Assembly: GCA_963281155.1 (NCBI GenBank)
Contig: CAUJLY010000004.1
Span: 2,604,001 to 2,668,000 of the forward strand
From: Rhabditophanes sp. KR3021
Taxonomy: Eukaryota > Nematoda > Chromadorea > Rhabditida > Alloionematidae
Direction of reading: 5' to 3'
Length of the DNA stretch: 64,000 nt
Shown here: positions 43,764 through 55,597 of the stretch, piece by piece
Layout: every line of letters begins with the position of its first letter
Numbering within the stretch: the first letter of the stretch is position 1
Translations under genes and position numbers: made by a program
The notes under the pieces: model-generated
What the model was told of the DNA's origin: nothing
Database searches by the model: none
Seen by the model: the letters and a program-made list of their open reading frames with translations, nothing else

Positions 43764-46423
43764 ATGGATACTTTCAAGCAAATTTTTAAGAACAAAGACA
43801 ACAATGTCAATGATATAAGAGATTCACCATTAAAGAAAGGTATGTTGTCGTGTGATTCTCGTTGCATTTCATCTTTATCATCTTTTTAGATGATCGCAAG
43901 TATATGGATACGATTCAACGAAAAACTTATACTAAGTGGATAAATCACATCCTCAAGAATGGGGGGAGTGAGCATGAAGTAGACAAACTTTGCGATGATC
44001 TTGCGGATGGGGTAATCCTTGCCGAGTTATTCAAAATCTTCAGAGATGTTACACTTAGCATCTGCAAGAACAGAAATAATAAGAAATGTGTTTGTGTTAG
44101 CAATCTTAAAATTGTCCTGGATGCTTTCAAAGGAGAAGGATTGGAATTGGTGAACAACAACCCGTCCGATATTGTAGAAGGAAAGGAGAGTATTGTCTTG
44201 GGTCTTGTCTGGCAAATTATTTTGCACTATGAAGTCAAATACAACATTGATCAAGTACCTATGGCGATTATGGAGTCTGGGTCTGAAGCTTCAGTCTGTT
44301 CAATGAGTGTTGGATCTCCTGACAGAAGTTTGAAAGAAAACGAAGAAAAGACTCCTAAGAAGACTACTAAATTCTTCTCGTCTCCATTTAGAAGCAAGAA
44401 GGATAAGAAATCAGAATTGTATAGCAAGGTTATGCTCAAGTGGATTCAAAAGGAGATTAATGAGCCATATGGTTTGGCAATCAACAATTTTTCTGATGCA
44501 TGGAAGGATGGAGTAGCATTCAATGCGTTGTTGCATCGTTTATGCCCAATGCTTGTTAACATGGAACTCGTCAAGCGTGGATCTCCAAAAAACAATCTAA
44601 GAAGTGTTTTTGCCACAGCTGAAAAGTATTTCAAAATCGCACCACTTCTCGATGTAGAAGATATCCTTTACCTAACCGCTGAAAAGAATTCAATTGTCAT
44701 GTATGTGTCTCAATTCATGAAGCAAGATCCAAATCGTATGGTAGAAGAGATTCATGAAATAGGCGAAGACAATACCAATCATGTAATTCTTTCGGGTAAC
44801 AAACCTAAAGAAATGACTGAAAATAAAACTTCTGCCCCAAATGTTTTGTATGAAGAAAAAATGGGTGTTTCTGTAGATGATAGCTCTTCTGGCCAAATTC
44901 GTTTGGAAGGAGAAAGAATTGGAGCTCCTGTGGATACTTTTTCTAATCGAATTGTTTTAGAAGAAGAAACACACGATATTTATGAAGATAATGTTAGGAA
45001 TAGAATTACTTTGGATGACCTAACAAAGGGGGAAACCAAAGATAATACGCCAATTGTCGTCGATGAAGAAAGAATGGGAGGTCCTGTAGATACGTCTTTT
45101 GGTCCATTTTCTTTGGATGAAATAACAAATGAAACGTCTGAAGTTGGTACTTCATCTCCAGTTGCCTCGGATAAAGAAAGGAAGGAAGTAATTGAAGATA
45201 ATTTTTCAGATTTAATTGCCTCAGATGAAAAAGCAACCGTTGTTCCTCTAGATAATCTTCTCACTAGTCAAACTCATTTGTCAAGAGGGATAACTGAGAA
45301 GTATGAAGACAACACCGAGGATCTAGGGGTTTTGGATAATGTACCAAAAGAAATGAGTGAAGAAAATACTTCGGATTCAATCGTTTTGGATGCAAAGCAA
45401 ATCAGAGTTCCTGAAGATTGTCATTCGATTTCAATTGGTTTGGATGAAGAAAGAAACGGAGTTCCTGAAGATTGTCATTCAATTTCACTTGGTTTGGATG
45501 AAGAAAGAAGCGGAGTTCCTGAAGACATCACTTCTGTTCCAATTGTTTCGGATGAAGAAAGAAGTGGAGTTCCTGAAGACATTACTTCTGTTCCAATTGT
45601 TTTGGAAGGTAAAATGAATGAGATTTATGAAAGTAAAGCTGAGGATTCAATTATTTTGGTGGAACAAACAAAAGGTAAAGCTAGAGATAGTGCTCCAATT
45701 ACAGTGGATGAAGAAATAAAGGGAGTTCCTGTGGATGAAGAAATAAAGGGAGTTCCTGTGGATGAAGAAATAAAGGGAGTTCCTGTGGATGAAGAAATAA
45801 AGGGAGTTCCTGTGGATGAAGAAATAATGGGAGTTCCTGTGGATGAAGAAATAATAGGAGTTCCTGTGAATAACTCTATTTGTGACCAATTTTCTTTGGA
45901 GGAAGAAATCAAGGAGTTGATTAAAGATAATGTTGAGCATGAAATTGTTTTGAAGGAAGTAATTACGGAAATGCCAAAGGATAATGTTGAGGCTGGAATT
46001 GTTTTGGATGAGGAAACAAAGGAATTGCTTAAAGATAATGTCGAGACTGGAATTGTCTTGGATGATGAAGAAAAGCAAACACCCGATAATACTTCTCTAC
46101 CTCTACCTACCTTGGATGAAGAGAGGTGGACAACTGATTTCGATAACAAAATTGACCTATTAGATGTTCAAAACGTCTCAACCATCGTGAAAGAAGCACC
46201 CCATTCTAAGAACAACGCCGAAGTTTTGATCAACGAAGATCCTCAAAATGAAAGATTCAAATTTTATTTTCTTCTTTTTGCCATTTTGGCTATCTTGTTG
46301 AGTATGTATTTATTCGTTGATTGCTCCGCCGACTGCAATGAAAATTGCTCACCTCCTACCTTCTTCAATTGTCTTAAAAGAAAATTAAGAATCTCAAGAA
46401 CACATTCACACGTTCCATATTAA
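43764..46423 (+). CDS. Two-CH-domain, C-terminally membrane-anchored protein (calmin/nesprin-like)
   Basis: Exons 43764..43839 and 43890..46423 give 869 aa. A tandem pair of calponin-homology domains forms an actin-binding module: CH1 about residues 32-140 (KTYTKWINHILKNGG, LCDDLADGVILAELFKIF) and CH2 about 205-305 (MLKWIQKEINEPYG, FSDAWKDGVAFNALLHRLCP). A 450-aa acidic, repeat-rich linker follows. One C-terminal membrane helix (FKFYFLLFAILAILLSMYLF) precedes a 33-residue Cys-rich tail (VDCSADCNENC...HSHVPY). Actin-binding CH pair plus tail anchor is the plan of calmin and of short nesprins. The tail lacks the PPPX ending of canonical KASH domains, so nuclear-envelope placement is only a possibility. 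The linker contains perfect 9-residue repeats. Confidence 0.85.
45704..45865 (+). repeat. Six tandem 27-bp units in the CH-domain gene
   Basis: Six consecutive units encode VDEEIKGVP (units 5 and 6 vary: VDEEIMGVP, VDEEIIGVP). The first four are nearly identical at DNA level. Just upstream (about 45400-45610) a longer, looser unit of about 60 bp encodes LDEERxGVPEDxxSxxI several times. The in-frame unit length keeps the reading frame whatever the copy number. Confidence 0.95.
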
Positions 46424-47173
46424 TTTAACAATTCTATATAATGTTTTATTCTATAATTGATATTATATTTCACCAATAAAGTGTATTACATTAAATGATA
46501 TCTTATGTGCTTCTCTTAAATAAATTGAGTTTAAATTTTTTATGTTTTGCATAAGTTTATTTTGAATAAATCTTTTTAAATATTCCAATATTCTTTCAGT
46601 ATATTGTTTGCAATTAGGTCATTCATTCTTTTCAATAATTGTTATGATATTAAGAATAAAACAGAGGTGCACTATTAAATTATATTTTTAGAATTATTAT
46701 ATTATTCAATTAGGTTTATATAATTAAACTATAGTTGGGAAGTCGGTTTTTAAGTCCACTTTTTGTAAGCATTGGCCTTATTGACCTGACCTTTTTAAAA
46801 TGTTAGAATCGACCTAGGTTGGTGGGGCGAATTTATATTGTTTTAACAAATATAGTAAAAAAATAGAAAAGTGATTGTATTTGCGTGGTGGAAGAAGGCA
46901 TTTACTTGCAGTTTGTAATATGAACATGGCATTATTCAAATACTCTATTATTTGATTTTGATTTTTTCTTAAACAGAAAATGTTGTATTTTAATTTGTGA
47001 TGTTTAAAACTTTATTCCAATGCTCTCTGCATTTTATAGTTTTCCTGATACATAAATAAAATCGTTTAGGAATACATTTTTCATCTTCCTAAATTTAAAT
47101 ATCACGTATACGTTTTAGGAGTTCAGAATAGTCTACTATCAATTACTCGTGGCTCTCTCTAATTATTCAAGGA
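46424..47173. other. Spacer
   Basis: 750 bp of AT-rich spacer between plus-strand genes; no gene recognised. Confidence 0.35.
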
Positions 47174-49367
47174 ATGAATAACTGTTTAGACTCGCTTAAG
47201 AAAAGTTTTAACGAATGGGATATCCCAATAACTTCCAAATGGTGCCAAGAAGTGCTCAAACAGCACAAATCTGTTAATGTAAACGACTTGATCTTGCTAT
47301 TAATTGTTATCGTTTTAGTCTCAAGTAGATGTCTTTGAATTCGCATTCCAAAGATGGTTAAAAGAAGATATCTCACTAACAATAACATCACAACAAATTA
47401 ATTTAGTTGTAAAGGATGGAATTGAGTCGTTCAATGCAAAACATATTTTTCAGATCAATTCAATTGTGCGAATTGATCTATCGTTGCATTCACACTATTT
47501 AGAATTGACAGAGGAAGGAAAAAGCATCCATTTTTTTGCCGAACATGATGGCACTTTTTGTAACACTAAAGATGGGAATGAAACAAATGATGTGTTAGCT
47601 AAGCGAGTATTAAAAATCGAAATGACAGATGGCGTAAACACTTATTATGGGATTGAAAAGGAACTTATACCAGATTTAAACGAATTACTTGTGCCTGGAA
47701 CTAAAATTTTATTAAACGGTCTTATTTTGTGCTCATCGAAAACTTTTGTACTTCTAAAAGACAATATTCAGGTGTTAGGCAGTAGTGGTGTGTCATCGTG
47801 GGAAGCTAAAAGTAATGTGATCAAGAAACTTGAAGAACGGCTCAATATTCCGCAAGACAAATGCTATGAAGCTAAATGCGAAATAAAGAAAGTAGTGGCA
47901 GAGAATATGAAACAGATCCACAAACCAAATGTTCTTGGGCCAAAGAAAAGCAATGTTTCAGCTACTCCTGTTCTACCAAATCGTAATGCGGTTGAAATAA
48001 ATGATTTTATCCAGACAACACGACGACCCACAAACAATGTAAATGGTGGAAAAATCATGACAATTCCATCATTTCAAATTTATTCAAAAGTCATTAATCG
48101 TATTAATACTTCACAAAAATCATCGATGATCTCTACACCACAAAAATCGTTCATGTTTTCTACACCACAAAAATCGTTCATATTTTCTACACCACAAAAA
48201 TCATCCTTGTTTCCTACTCCTCACCAACTATCAATGTTTTCCACTCCACAAAAGTCGTTGTTTAATGTTTCTATCAGCACAAAAAGAACTCCTCTGAACA
48301 ACCATTGCCTTCCGATTCCTAATTCGTCATTCGATGGGAATTTGCACATGTTCCAAGAAGATTTTGTTACTCCACCAAATGCAAAAAAACCAATTGTTTC
48401 ATTGGAAAGAAATGGGAATCATTTAACAACTAAAAGAATCGCACTCAGTGAAATAAAACCAACAAGTAATAATGTTAGCAATTATAAAGCACCGTCATCT
48501 TTTAATACACCGAAAATTCAATTTGGAGATCAATTGAAGGAAGGGATAAATTCAGTAAGCCAATTCAAAAACTTCTATGCTAGAACTATGAGCAATGATG
48601 TAGATAGAGAAGCAGATATTGTAATGGCTAGTAATTATAGATCTAATGTTTTGAAAAAACCCATGGTTACATTTGCTAAAGAAAATACTGTTTATCCACC
48701 AGCAGGTATATTCAACACATTCCGCTCTAATGAAGATAGAAAAACAGAAGAAGACAAGGTTTTTTGGAACAATGTGCTGGAAATGCCTGATTCGCCGGTG
48801 TTGCAGTCTCAGGCAGTTAGTAATAAATCATTGACAAGTCAAGTTGGGACTAAAAGAATAAAGCAATCACCTTCAATTGAATATATTGGAACTTTTAATG
48901 GACCACCTGTTAGGAAGATTCAGTCGACGCAACAAGTATTTAGTCAAGCTGCCACGCTCAAGACCGAAACTATTGATGAAGCAATGCGTTCTGTACAACA
49001 AGCCTTTTTCTATCACGAAACATGCATTAAAGGCAAAGTCTCCCAGATAGTCACAAACATAAGTATAATTGAGAAAAAGTGGGTTATGAAAGTTGAATTG
49101 AGTGACTTCATAGGTAAAACATTAGTGTGTGAAATCGATCCTAACCTCCTTGTAAAATATATCGGAATGACGACTGAGGAAGCTAAAAAACTAAAGAAAG
49201 AAGGTAATCAAAAGGCCAAAGAGGATGCAAATCAACGAATGAATAAACTAAAAAAAGACTTAGTAAATAAACAGCTATTATTTACACTTGAAATTTATGC
49301 CGACTCAGGCCAATGTCCAATGATCAAGAATATTAAAAAAATAAGCGAACCAGACTTTTACATCTGA
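47174..49367 (+). CDS. RMI1: RecQ-mediated genome instability protein 1 (RMI1)
   Basis: Exons 47174..47278 and 47319..49367 give 717 aa (an alternative donor 6 nt upstream also keeps phase). RMI1 is the OB-fold scaffold of the BLM-TOP3A-RMI dissolvasome. The N-terminal helical part (FQRWLKEDISLTITSQQINL) leads into the first OB fold (KHIFQINSIVRIDLS, EMTDGVNTYYGIEKEL, VPGTKILLNGLI, FVLLKDNIQVLG), as in vertebrate RMI1. A 300-aa disordered linker with repeated STPQKS units follows. The C-terminal OB fold (about residues 580-717: IKGKVSQIVTNISIIEKKWV, MKVELSDFIGKTLVCEIDP) matches the RMI1 C-terminal domain. The ATG follows ATTATTCAAGGA. Confidence 0.88.
48109..48264 (+). repeat. Tandem 30-bp units in RMI1 linker
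   Basis: About five imperfect 30-bp units encode S-x-x-x-STPQKS (ISTPQKSF, FSTPQKSF, FSTPQKSS, FPTPHQLS, FSTPQKSL). Each carries an S/T-P-x-K sequence, the CDK consensus, so the array would multiply phosphorylation sites. Confidence 0.85.
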
Positions 49368-49517
49368 TCTATTTAATAATTAAACGAAATTGCATTTTTA
49401 ATCATCTTGTTCATAAAAGTTAAAAATAAATTTATTGAATAAGTGATGTATTTTTATTTGGTAATCAGGACAATGATTTAGATTCAAATCAAAAATGCTT
49501 TGTAACACTTATTGTTA

Positions 49518-51730
49518 TCAATTGAATATCCAATGGTTAAAAGTATCAGTATCACGTTCAAACAACTTTACATAAAGATCCCAATCCGTAATTTGACGTA
49601 AATTAACGCAAGTTAAAGCTCTACAATAGTCCCTTAAAACAGCAATATTTTGGAAAGGGGGCTTCAAGATATTGCAACTACATATTCTGGCATCCATGCC
49701 ATTATTTTCATGTAATTCAAATATCTTTGATTTGGTAAGGAATCTAGTCAGCTCGGGAATGGATGTTTTAACTATATATTCATTATACTGCTCATACAAA
49801 GTAGTATTTTCTTGAGCAGTACATATTACCCTTAGTATACGTATTTTTGGTGGAAACTCAAAGTTACTATGCCCAAGACAATTTAATGATAAGATCTCTA
49901 AATTTTGGAAAGGCAGGAAGTATATCGGCTTGTAAATGAAATACCGATTATGAACATTGGCGTTTCTCTCAACGAACTTAGAATGAATCACTGTATCAAG
50001 TTGTAGATATTGTTCATTGATAGAACTTCTCCGACTACTTCTTTGAGATTCTGTAGTAATATCTTCATTCATTGCATCATCAGCAACGTTATGATGTTCG
50101 AGGTCATTGGGGTTCAATCTCCATAATTGATCAATAACATTTTCAAAATCAAGATGCGGGTCAACACCTGGAATCAAAAAAAATATGTTATCGTAAAGGG
50201 GGCATATGAATTTATCTGAAGCTATATATTTTTGACTTACGTTCAATATCATCTTCAGCAATGACTTGATCACCCAAATTATGTTCTACATCTGGATCAA
50301 CAATATCCCTCTGGTCTATGTCAACTTGTTGTTCATCTTCCAAATTTAGTTGGAGAAGTTCTCCTTCTATGTCTTCTTGTTGTAAATCATTGTCCTCTTC
50401 GGGATTGATGGCATCTTCTGAGTAGTAACTTCTGATAGATGACCACGACTCATCTGAAAATATTTGGAACTCCTTCAAACTTGGAAAAGCATCGGCAATT
50501 GCTTGGCCGTATGTATCCGCAGCAATTTTATGTAACTTCAATGAATGAATAGTTTTTGGCATCGCCAAAATTAAATCTCTCAAAAAATGAATTCTTTTTA
50601 CCCGGACATTACCCCATAAATCACTACTTAACTCGAAGGATTTTAATCCCTCAAGTTGCTTCAACCCATCGAAATGATTCCTCAGGTTTTTAATATCCCA
50701 CTTTCCTTTCTTTGAAAAATCCAAAACAAGTGTAATAACATTTGTAAATTTCGGCAAATTAATATCGGACAAGTAGTGGCTAACAAATTCCGGATATCTA
50801 ATTTTCAAGAAACGAGTATCACATTTTGTATAATTGTAATCTGGAAGTCCTTCGATAGAAACATTTATTCCGAAATTTTGATATGTCACCATTGTCTTGT
50901 TGATACTTTTTACAGTCAATTGAGATAAGAAATATTCAGAAAACTTTTTTAACTTTTCAGAGTTAAAGATGGAAATTCGAACTTCTATTTTTTTTGAATA
51001 TAAGGATTTGATTAAAGAAAAAAAGTATTTAACATTCCTACTTTCTTCCTGAGTATCAAAAAAGACGATGTCGTTAAGTTCAATTGTAAAAGGTTTGAAC
51101 TTTCCAAATAATTTCCTTTTACATTTAGTAATACTTCTGAGCAAAAATATAGCAATATCCAGTTTTGAAACAGATATTGTAAAATCTTCAATATGGTTTG
51201 ATTGCTCAGATGAAAATATGTCTAGAGCAAACAGTTTAAGGCATCTTCCAATTTGTGCATTGTCATCCATGCTTTGTAAGTTTTCAAAATCCAACATCAA
51301 ATATACTTTTTTTTGCACCAACCATTTTTTCCCATAAACAATTTAGCCTTGTATTGAGAAGAAGAAACATCGGGTCATCTAGATTCTTTACCTCTTTCAG
51401 TTTTAAGTCTATTTTAAAAGTAACTAAGTCTGTAAAAAAATGTCTGGGAAAATTCTGTACAAGTTGGCCAAATTGCTCCTCTGTTTGAAAGGAAAAGTTC
51501 CAAAGAGCTTCGTGAATATTTTCGTGGGTGTAATCCATTTTCAAGTGATAAAGTTGATCAACTTCTAGTTTAACTTTTTTTGAACTAGATTCGTTAATTA
51601 AATTATAAAATTTGCGACATGTCTTTGCCAATTTAGTAGCTGTATCAAAACTCGCTGCTTCAATTATCATCTTCATAATTTGGGATTGTGATAAAGCATC
51701 TTTTACAGGGTTCCTTTTTCGTAATTCCAT
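49518..51730 (-). CDS. F-box-like/LRR-like protein, with one frame break
   Basis: Minus-strand exons 51730..50241 and 50167..49518, about 713 codons. The N-terminus (ALSQSQIMKMIIEAASFDTA, TKLAKTCRKFYNLINE) looks like an F-box (xxLxxIxxxxxxxxxxxLxxVCRxxxxL). The rest has irregular leucine-rich stretches (VITLVLDFSKKGKWDIKNLR, LEGLKSFELSS, FPSLKEFQIFSDESW, NLEILSLNCLGHSNF), as in F-box substrate adaptors. An acidic Glu/Asp/Gln segment lies around residues 440-480. Near 51308 the frame has to shift at an eight-A run: WEKMVGAKKSIF versus WLVQKKVYLMLDFE. The exon total is 3n+1, consistent with one extra A. Assembly error is the simplest reading. Family assignment is tentative. Confidence 0.6.
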
Positions 51731-52316
51731 TTTTAATAATTGTTTGATAGAAACAAATATTACTAGTCTGGAAAGTATTTGTAATAAAAAATATTAGTGA
51801 TCTAAAAAAGTTCTTTGATCAGTAAAACGTAAATGATTGCCTCCATGGAACTTAATATGTTACAAAAAGCAAATATTTTGCAATACAATGATGTCATATT
51901 ATTAAGACTTTAGAATTATTGCCATTCACTTTTAGTCAAAAATACATAACAGATTAAGTCGTAAACTTGGTTGATTGACAACCATTTTGATTTAAGATAT
52001 ATGTTAATATTATAAATATGCTTGGAATAGATTTATGTTAAATAATGTGTTTATAAAATCTAATAAAAGGTGTCAGTAAATAGTTATTGTCAGTACTCTC
52101 TGTTCAAATGCACTCCTGGTAAACAAAAATTGTCTATCACTTAAGGAGAAATTTGTGTTTAAATATATGTAACATTTGCAGAAACACACTTACCAAGATA
52201 CGGAATTTCGGATTTAATAGTGAAGAAATTTAAATTAGATGTGCCAAAATTTAGATATTTTATGTGCAAATTTGTTTGCTTTTTAAGTTACAATTTATGA
52301 TGATATTTCCCAAACG
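51731..52316. other. Divergent spacer
   Basis: About 590 bp between divergent genes; AT-rich, nothing recognised. Confidence 0.35.
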
Positions 52317-53106
52317 ATGAACAATCAAATGCAAGCATCCCTCTCAATTCCTTCTTTAGGACATTTTCCTTATCAAGATGAAATCACAACAGGAGTAAGT
52401 TTAAAATATTAAGAAACTGTATCAACATGTTTAGACTACTCTGATTGCTGTTGAGTATAAAGATGGTGTAATTGTTGGAACAGATTCTCGCACATCTAGT
52501 GGGAGCTTTATTGCTAGTCGTGCTACTGACAAAATCACACCTATCAGCAAGCAAGTTGTTGCCTGTCGTTGTGGGTCTGCTGCCGATACACAAGCTGTAG
52601 CCGATATGGTTAAATATACCTTGGATGTACATGAATTGACAAATGAAGAAGTTACCACTGTTTCCTTTGCGGCAAATGAATTCAGAAAGATTTTATTTAA
52701 CAACCGGGGAACTTTGTCTGCTGCTTTGATTATTGCCGGCTATGACAAACAACTTGGTGGACAAGTTTATGCAATTCCTTCTGGCGGAGTCTTAACAAGG
52801 CAAGCTGTTACGGCTTTGGGGTCTGGAGCTACTTATGTTCATACATATTTAGATTCTAATTGGAGACCAAATTTGACAAGGGAACAATGTATCTGGCTTG
52901 TCAGAAGTGCCGTTTATCTGGCTACCAGCCGCGATGGATGTTCAGGAGGTGTGATTAGAATTGCTGCTATTGATGAAAGTGGAACTGAGCGTTTCTTGTA
53001 TCGTCCTGATATTGGCAAATTCCCTGATCTTGCCAGACCCCAATCCTATCTTGGTATTCTCGAAGGCTTCAAAGGACACGAATTAAAGGAAGAACTTATA
53101 ATGTAA
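52317..53106 (+). CDS. PSMB6: Proteasome subunit beta type-6 (beta1, caspase-like)
   Basis: Exons 52317..52394 and 52435..53106 give 249 aa. This is the catalytic beta1 subunit of the 20S proteasome. The propeptide ends DEITTG, and splicing joins it to TTLIAVEYKDGVIVGTDSRT, so the nucleophile Thr1 follows Gly at the processing site. The intron falls exactly at that junction. CRCGSAADTQAVADMVKYTL, GVLTRQAVTALGSGATYVHT and SRDGCSGGVIRIAAIDESG are the standard blocks. The catalytic Asp17 equivalent lies in TDSR; the usual Lys33 reads as part of TDKITP. Confidence 0.95.
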
Positions 53107-54794
53107 ATTTTAAAAAACCTCTATACATGACTAGATAATTTAGCACTGCGTTTTAATAAAAGCTAATCTTGCATTTTCTAACCTTATATTAATCTAATTT
53201 TATAAAACATACTATTGATATAATGGAACATTATTGTAATCTTTGTATATACAAAATTATTCTAATTATGCTTATTGTTCATTCGGGTGCATTAAATCCT
53301 CTAGTATCAACATTTCAACTCAATATTACAAGTGATCTGCGTTATTTGTACTATTTTACCTTGCATATAATTATTTGTGTAGTTTTTGTCAACTTAATGG
53401 GGCAATGTAAATTTGTTTTCTGAGAATAATTTTGTGAGTTGAGATACTGAGTTGCTTACGATATCAACCTAAGTTCAATTTATTTCTATTTCTTAATGTG
53501 GTCAATTGCTGTCTTTTTAAATATTGTTGTAAGATGGAATGCCAAAGCTACAGCACGAAGAGCTGAAGTTCCTCACTAAATAAAGAACAATCTCCTGTCA
53601 GTGAAGTTGTCGACAAATGGTATGAAAACTTGTGTATTAACGATAGAATTGCTCGTCCAGAAAGAGCAAATCAAATGAAGATCCAACTACATTGACTGTT
53701 AAGGAATTGATGGCTGTAAACGCATTAATTAAAGTAAATTCAAACATAGCTACAAAATCAGAAAGCAGAAAGGCAATTAAGAGTAAAAAGGAGAAAAATT
53801 GTCTGATGAGTTAAAACTTTTTTATGATAAAAGCAGCATAATAAAAGGTAGCTGCTGAAAGACTCAAGAAGAATAAAGTTTTTAAGTGAAAATTTTGTAT
53901 TTTAACTTTTTATAAGCTACTTTTAAAGTGCAGTTAGTAGTTTGACTGTGTAGTCAAGAATTTTAAACGTGTATTTAATTAGTACGTTGAAACGGCTAAA
54001 TGAAAACAGTATTTTTTAGTCAATTCAATTTCCTAAAGATACCATTCCTTTTTATCGGGAGTATTCTTTTATTACATTGTAACTGAAAGCAGATAAATAA
54101 AGTATTTTTAATGAAATCGGTTATCAAAGTAATCTGTGTATTTGAGAAGAACGGGTTTGTTGGATACTAATTATTCGGAAATGAAGTACAATGTTTTCAT
54201 GATCCGAATTCTACGGCTATAATAATGGTTATAGTTGGTAATGAATGGGAGGAGTTAGATTCACTTTTGTCCGAGTGTGATTCTTGACGTTTAGATAACA
54301 AGAAGAATCGAAAGTGTACAATCTCAACGGGAATACCCCTGATGATTCAGAGATAACAACACTTGTAACACTTGTAATGACTTCTAGAAACCTAAATTAC
54401 AAGAATATGTTTTCTTTATTTCTTTATGTACAATTTTAGGTATCAACTCTAGAACTGCTGTCTTTAGTCAGGAAGACAAACAAAATGATATATTCCATTT
54501 TGATATTACTTTACACAAAAGGGCATTAAACAAATATTCTCTTGTTTTATTAATGTTTATGTCGTGTACGTTCACATTTTTAATTGATGTTTATGATTTA
54601 AGTCAATTGAATTTACAAGGTGCTTTCTTTAAATATATTATTGTTTTGAAATTGCAACTTATCTTTTGATTTACTTGATCATTTGACATTTAGCTGACAA
54701 AATTTAACCCAGATTGTCTTAAGAAGAAAAGTTTGGAACAAGCAACTGCTATTCTGATGCACTCAAATTTATTTGAATTAAGTTAGAATCAGGA
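53107..54794. other. Gene-poor region with a decayed ORF
   Basis: About 1.7 kb. At 53530-53720 the plus strand has protein-like fragments in changing frames (GMPKLQHEELKFLTK, then SPVSEVVDKWYENLCINDRI, ARPERANQMKI), which look like a pseudogene of an unrecognised protein. An open stretch at 53223-53423 is hydrophobic and without family features. The rest is AT-rich spacer. Confidence 0.3.
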
Positions 54795-55497
54795 ATGTTT
54801 TTCTCTCACATTATAAAGGATACTATTAGAGTGGAAAGTCGAGAGTTAGGACAAGATTTTACTACTATCCTGATTAGAAATATCAACAAAAAATATGGTG
54901 CCAAGGTAACTTTGACAAGATTTTCTATTTACCATTAATTCATTTCAGACAGTTCAAAATGTTGGTTTGTGTATTTGCTTCGAGTCATTTGTAAAAATGG
55001 ACGAAACATTTATTTTGCCTGGAGATGGTAATTTATTTACACCCGTTGTTTTCAAATATCTTGTCTGGAGGCCAATTTTAAATGAAGTTATTCAAGGATA
55101 TATTCAAAAATCAGAACCACATGGAATTACCATTTCTACATATTTCTTTAGCGATATTTTTATTCCGAAAGACAAACTGCCAAAGGTATCTAAATATTGC
55201 ACTACTCAGAAATCTTGGTACTGGTCTTATGAAGACGAAGATGGGAAAGAAGCAGCTCAATTATTCATGGATAAAGGAATGGTTGTTAAATTCAAGGTCA
55301 TTGAAACTGTTTGGGATGATACTCCTGTAAACTTGGATTTAAATCAAGCTTCAGAACCGCCAATGAAAGTAATCGGAACATTAGCAGATACTGGCCTTGG
55401 TGTTATTTCATGGTGGCTACCAAGTGATGAAGAAAAGGCTCAAGCTAAACAAGCCAGAATTGAGAGACAGGCTGAAAATGGTTCTCTGAATAAATAA
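54795..55497 (+). CDS. POLR3H: RNA polymerase III subunit RPC8 (POLR3H)
   Basis: Exons 54795..54905 and 54949..55497 give 219 aa (human 204). POLR3H with its partner forms the Pol III stalk, used in initiation at tRNA and 5S genes. The N-terminal RNP-like part has DTIRVESRELGQDFTTILIR, INKKYGAK and VQNVGLCICFESF. The second part is the S1/OB domain: ILPGDGNLFTPVVFKYLVWR, PILNEVIQGYIQKSEPHGIT and STYFFSDIFIPKDKLP. WYWSYEDEDGKEAAQLFMDK and the near-terminal GTLADTGLGVISWW complete the family pattern. Confidence 0.94.
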
Positions 55498-55597
55498 AAA
55501 TAAATGTTTTCGTTATTGTTAGTGTCTTAAATTAAAATTAAATTGTATCAAATTATTTATTGTACATTTTCAAATTATTTAGGCGTTTTATGTTATA

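Noticed and set aside
45704..45865. CRISPR-like array
   Set aside because: The units are contiguous with no spacers and encode an in-frame peptide repeat in an animal gene.
45625..46149. Long minus-strand frame opposite the CH-domain repeats
   Set aside because: It is the shadow of the repeat-rich coding strand.
53223..53423. 66-codon hydrophobic ORF after PSMB6
   Set aside because: No flanking exon, family or signal; typical of AT-rich spacer.
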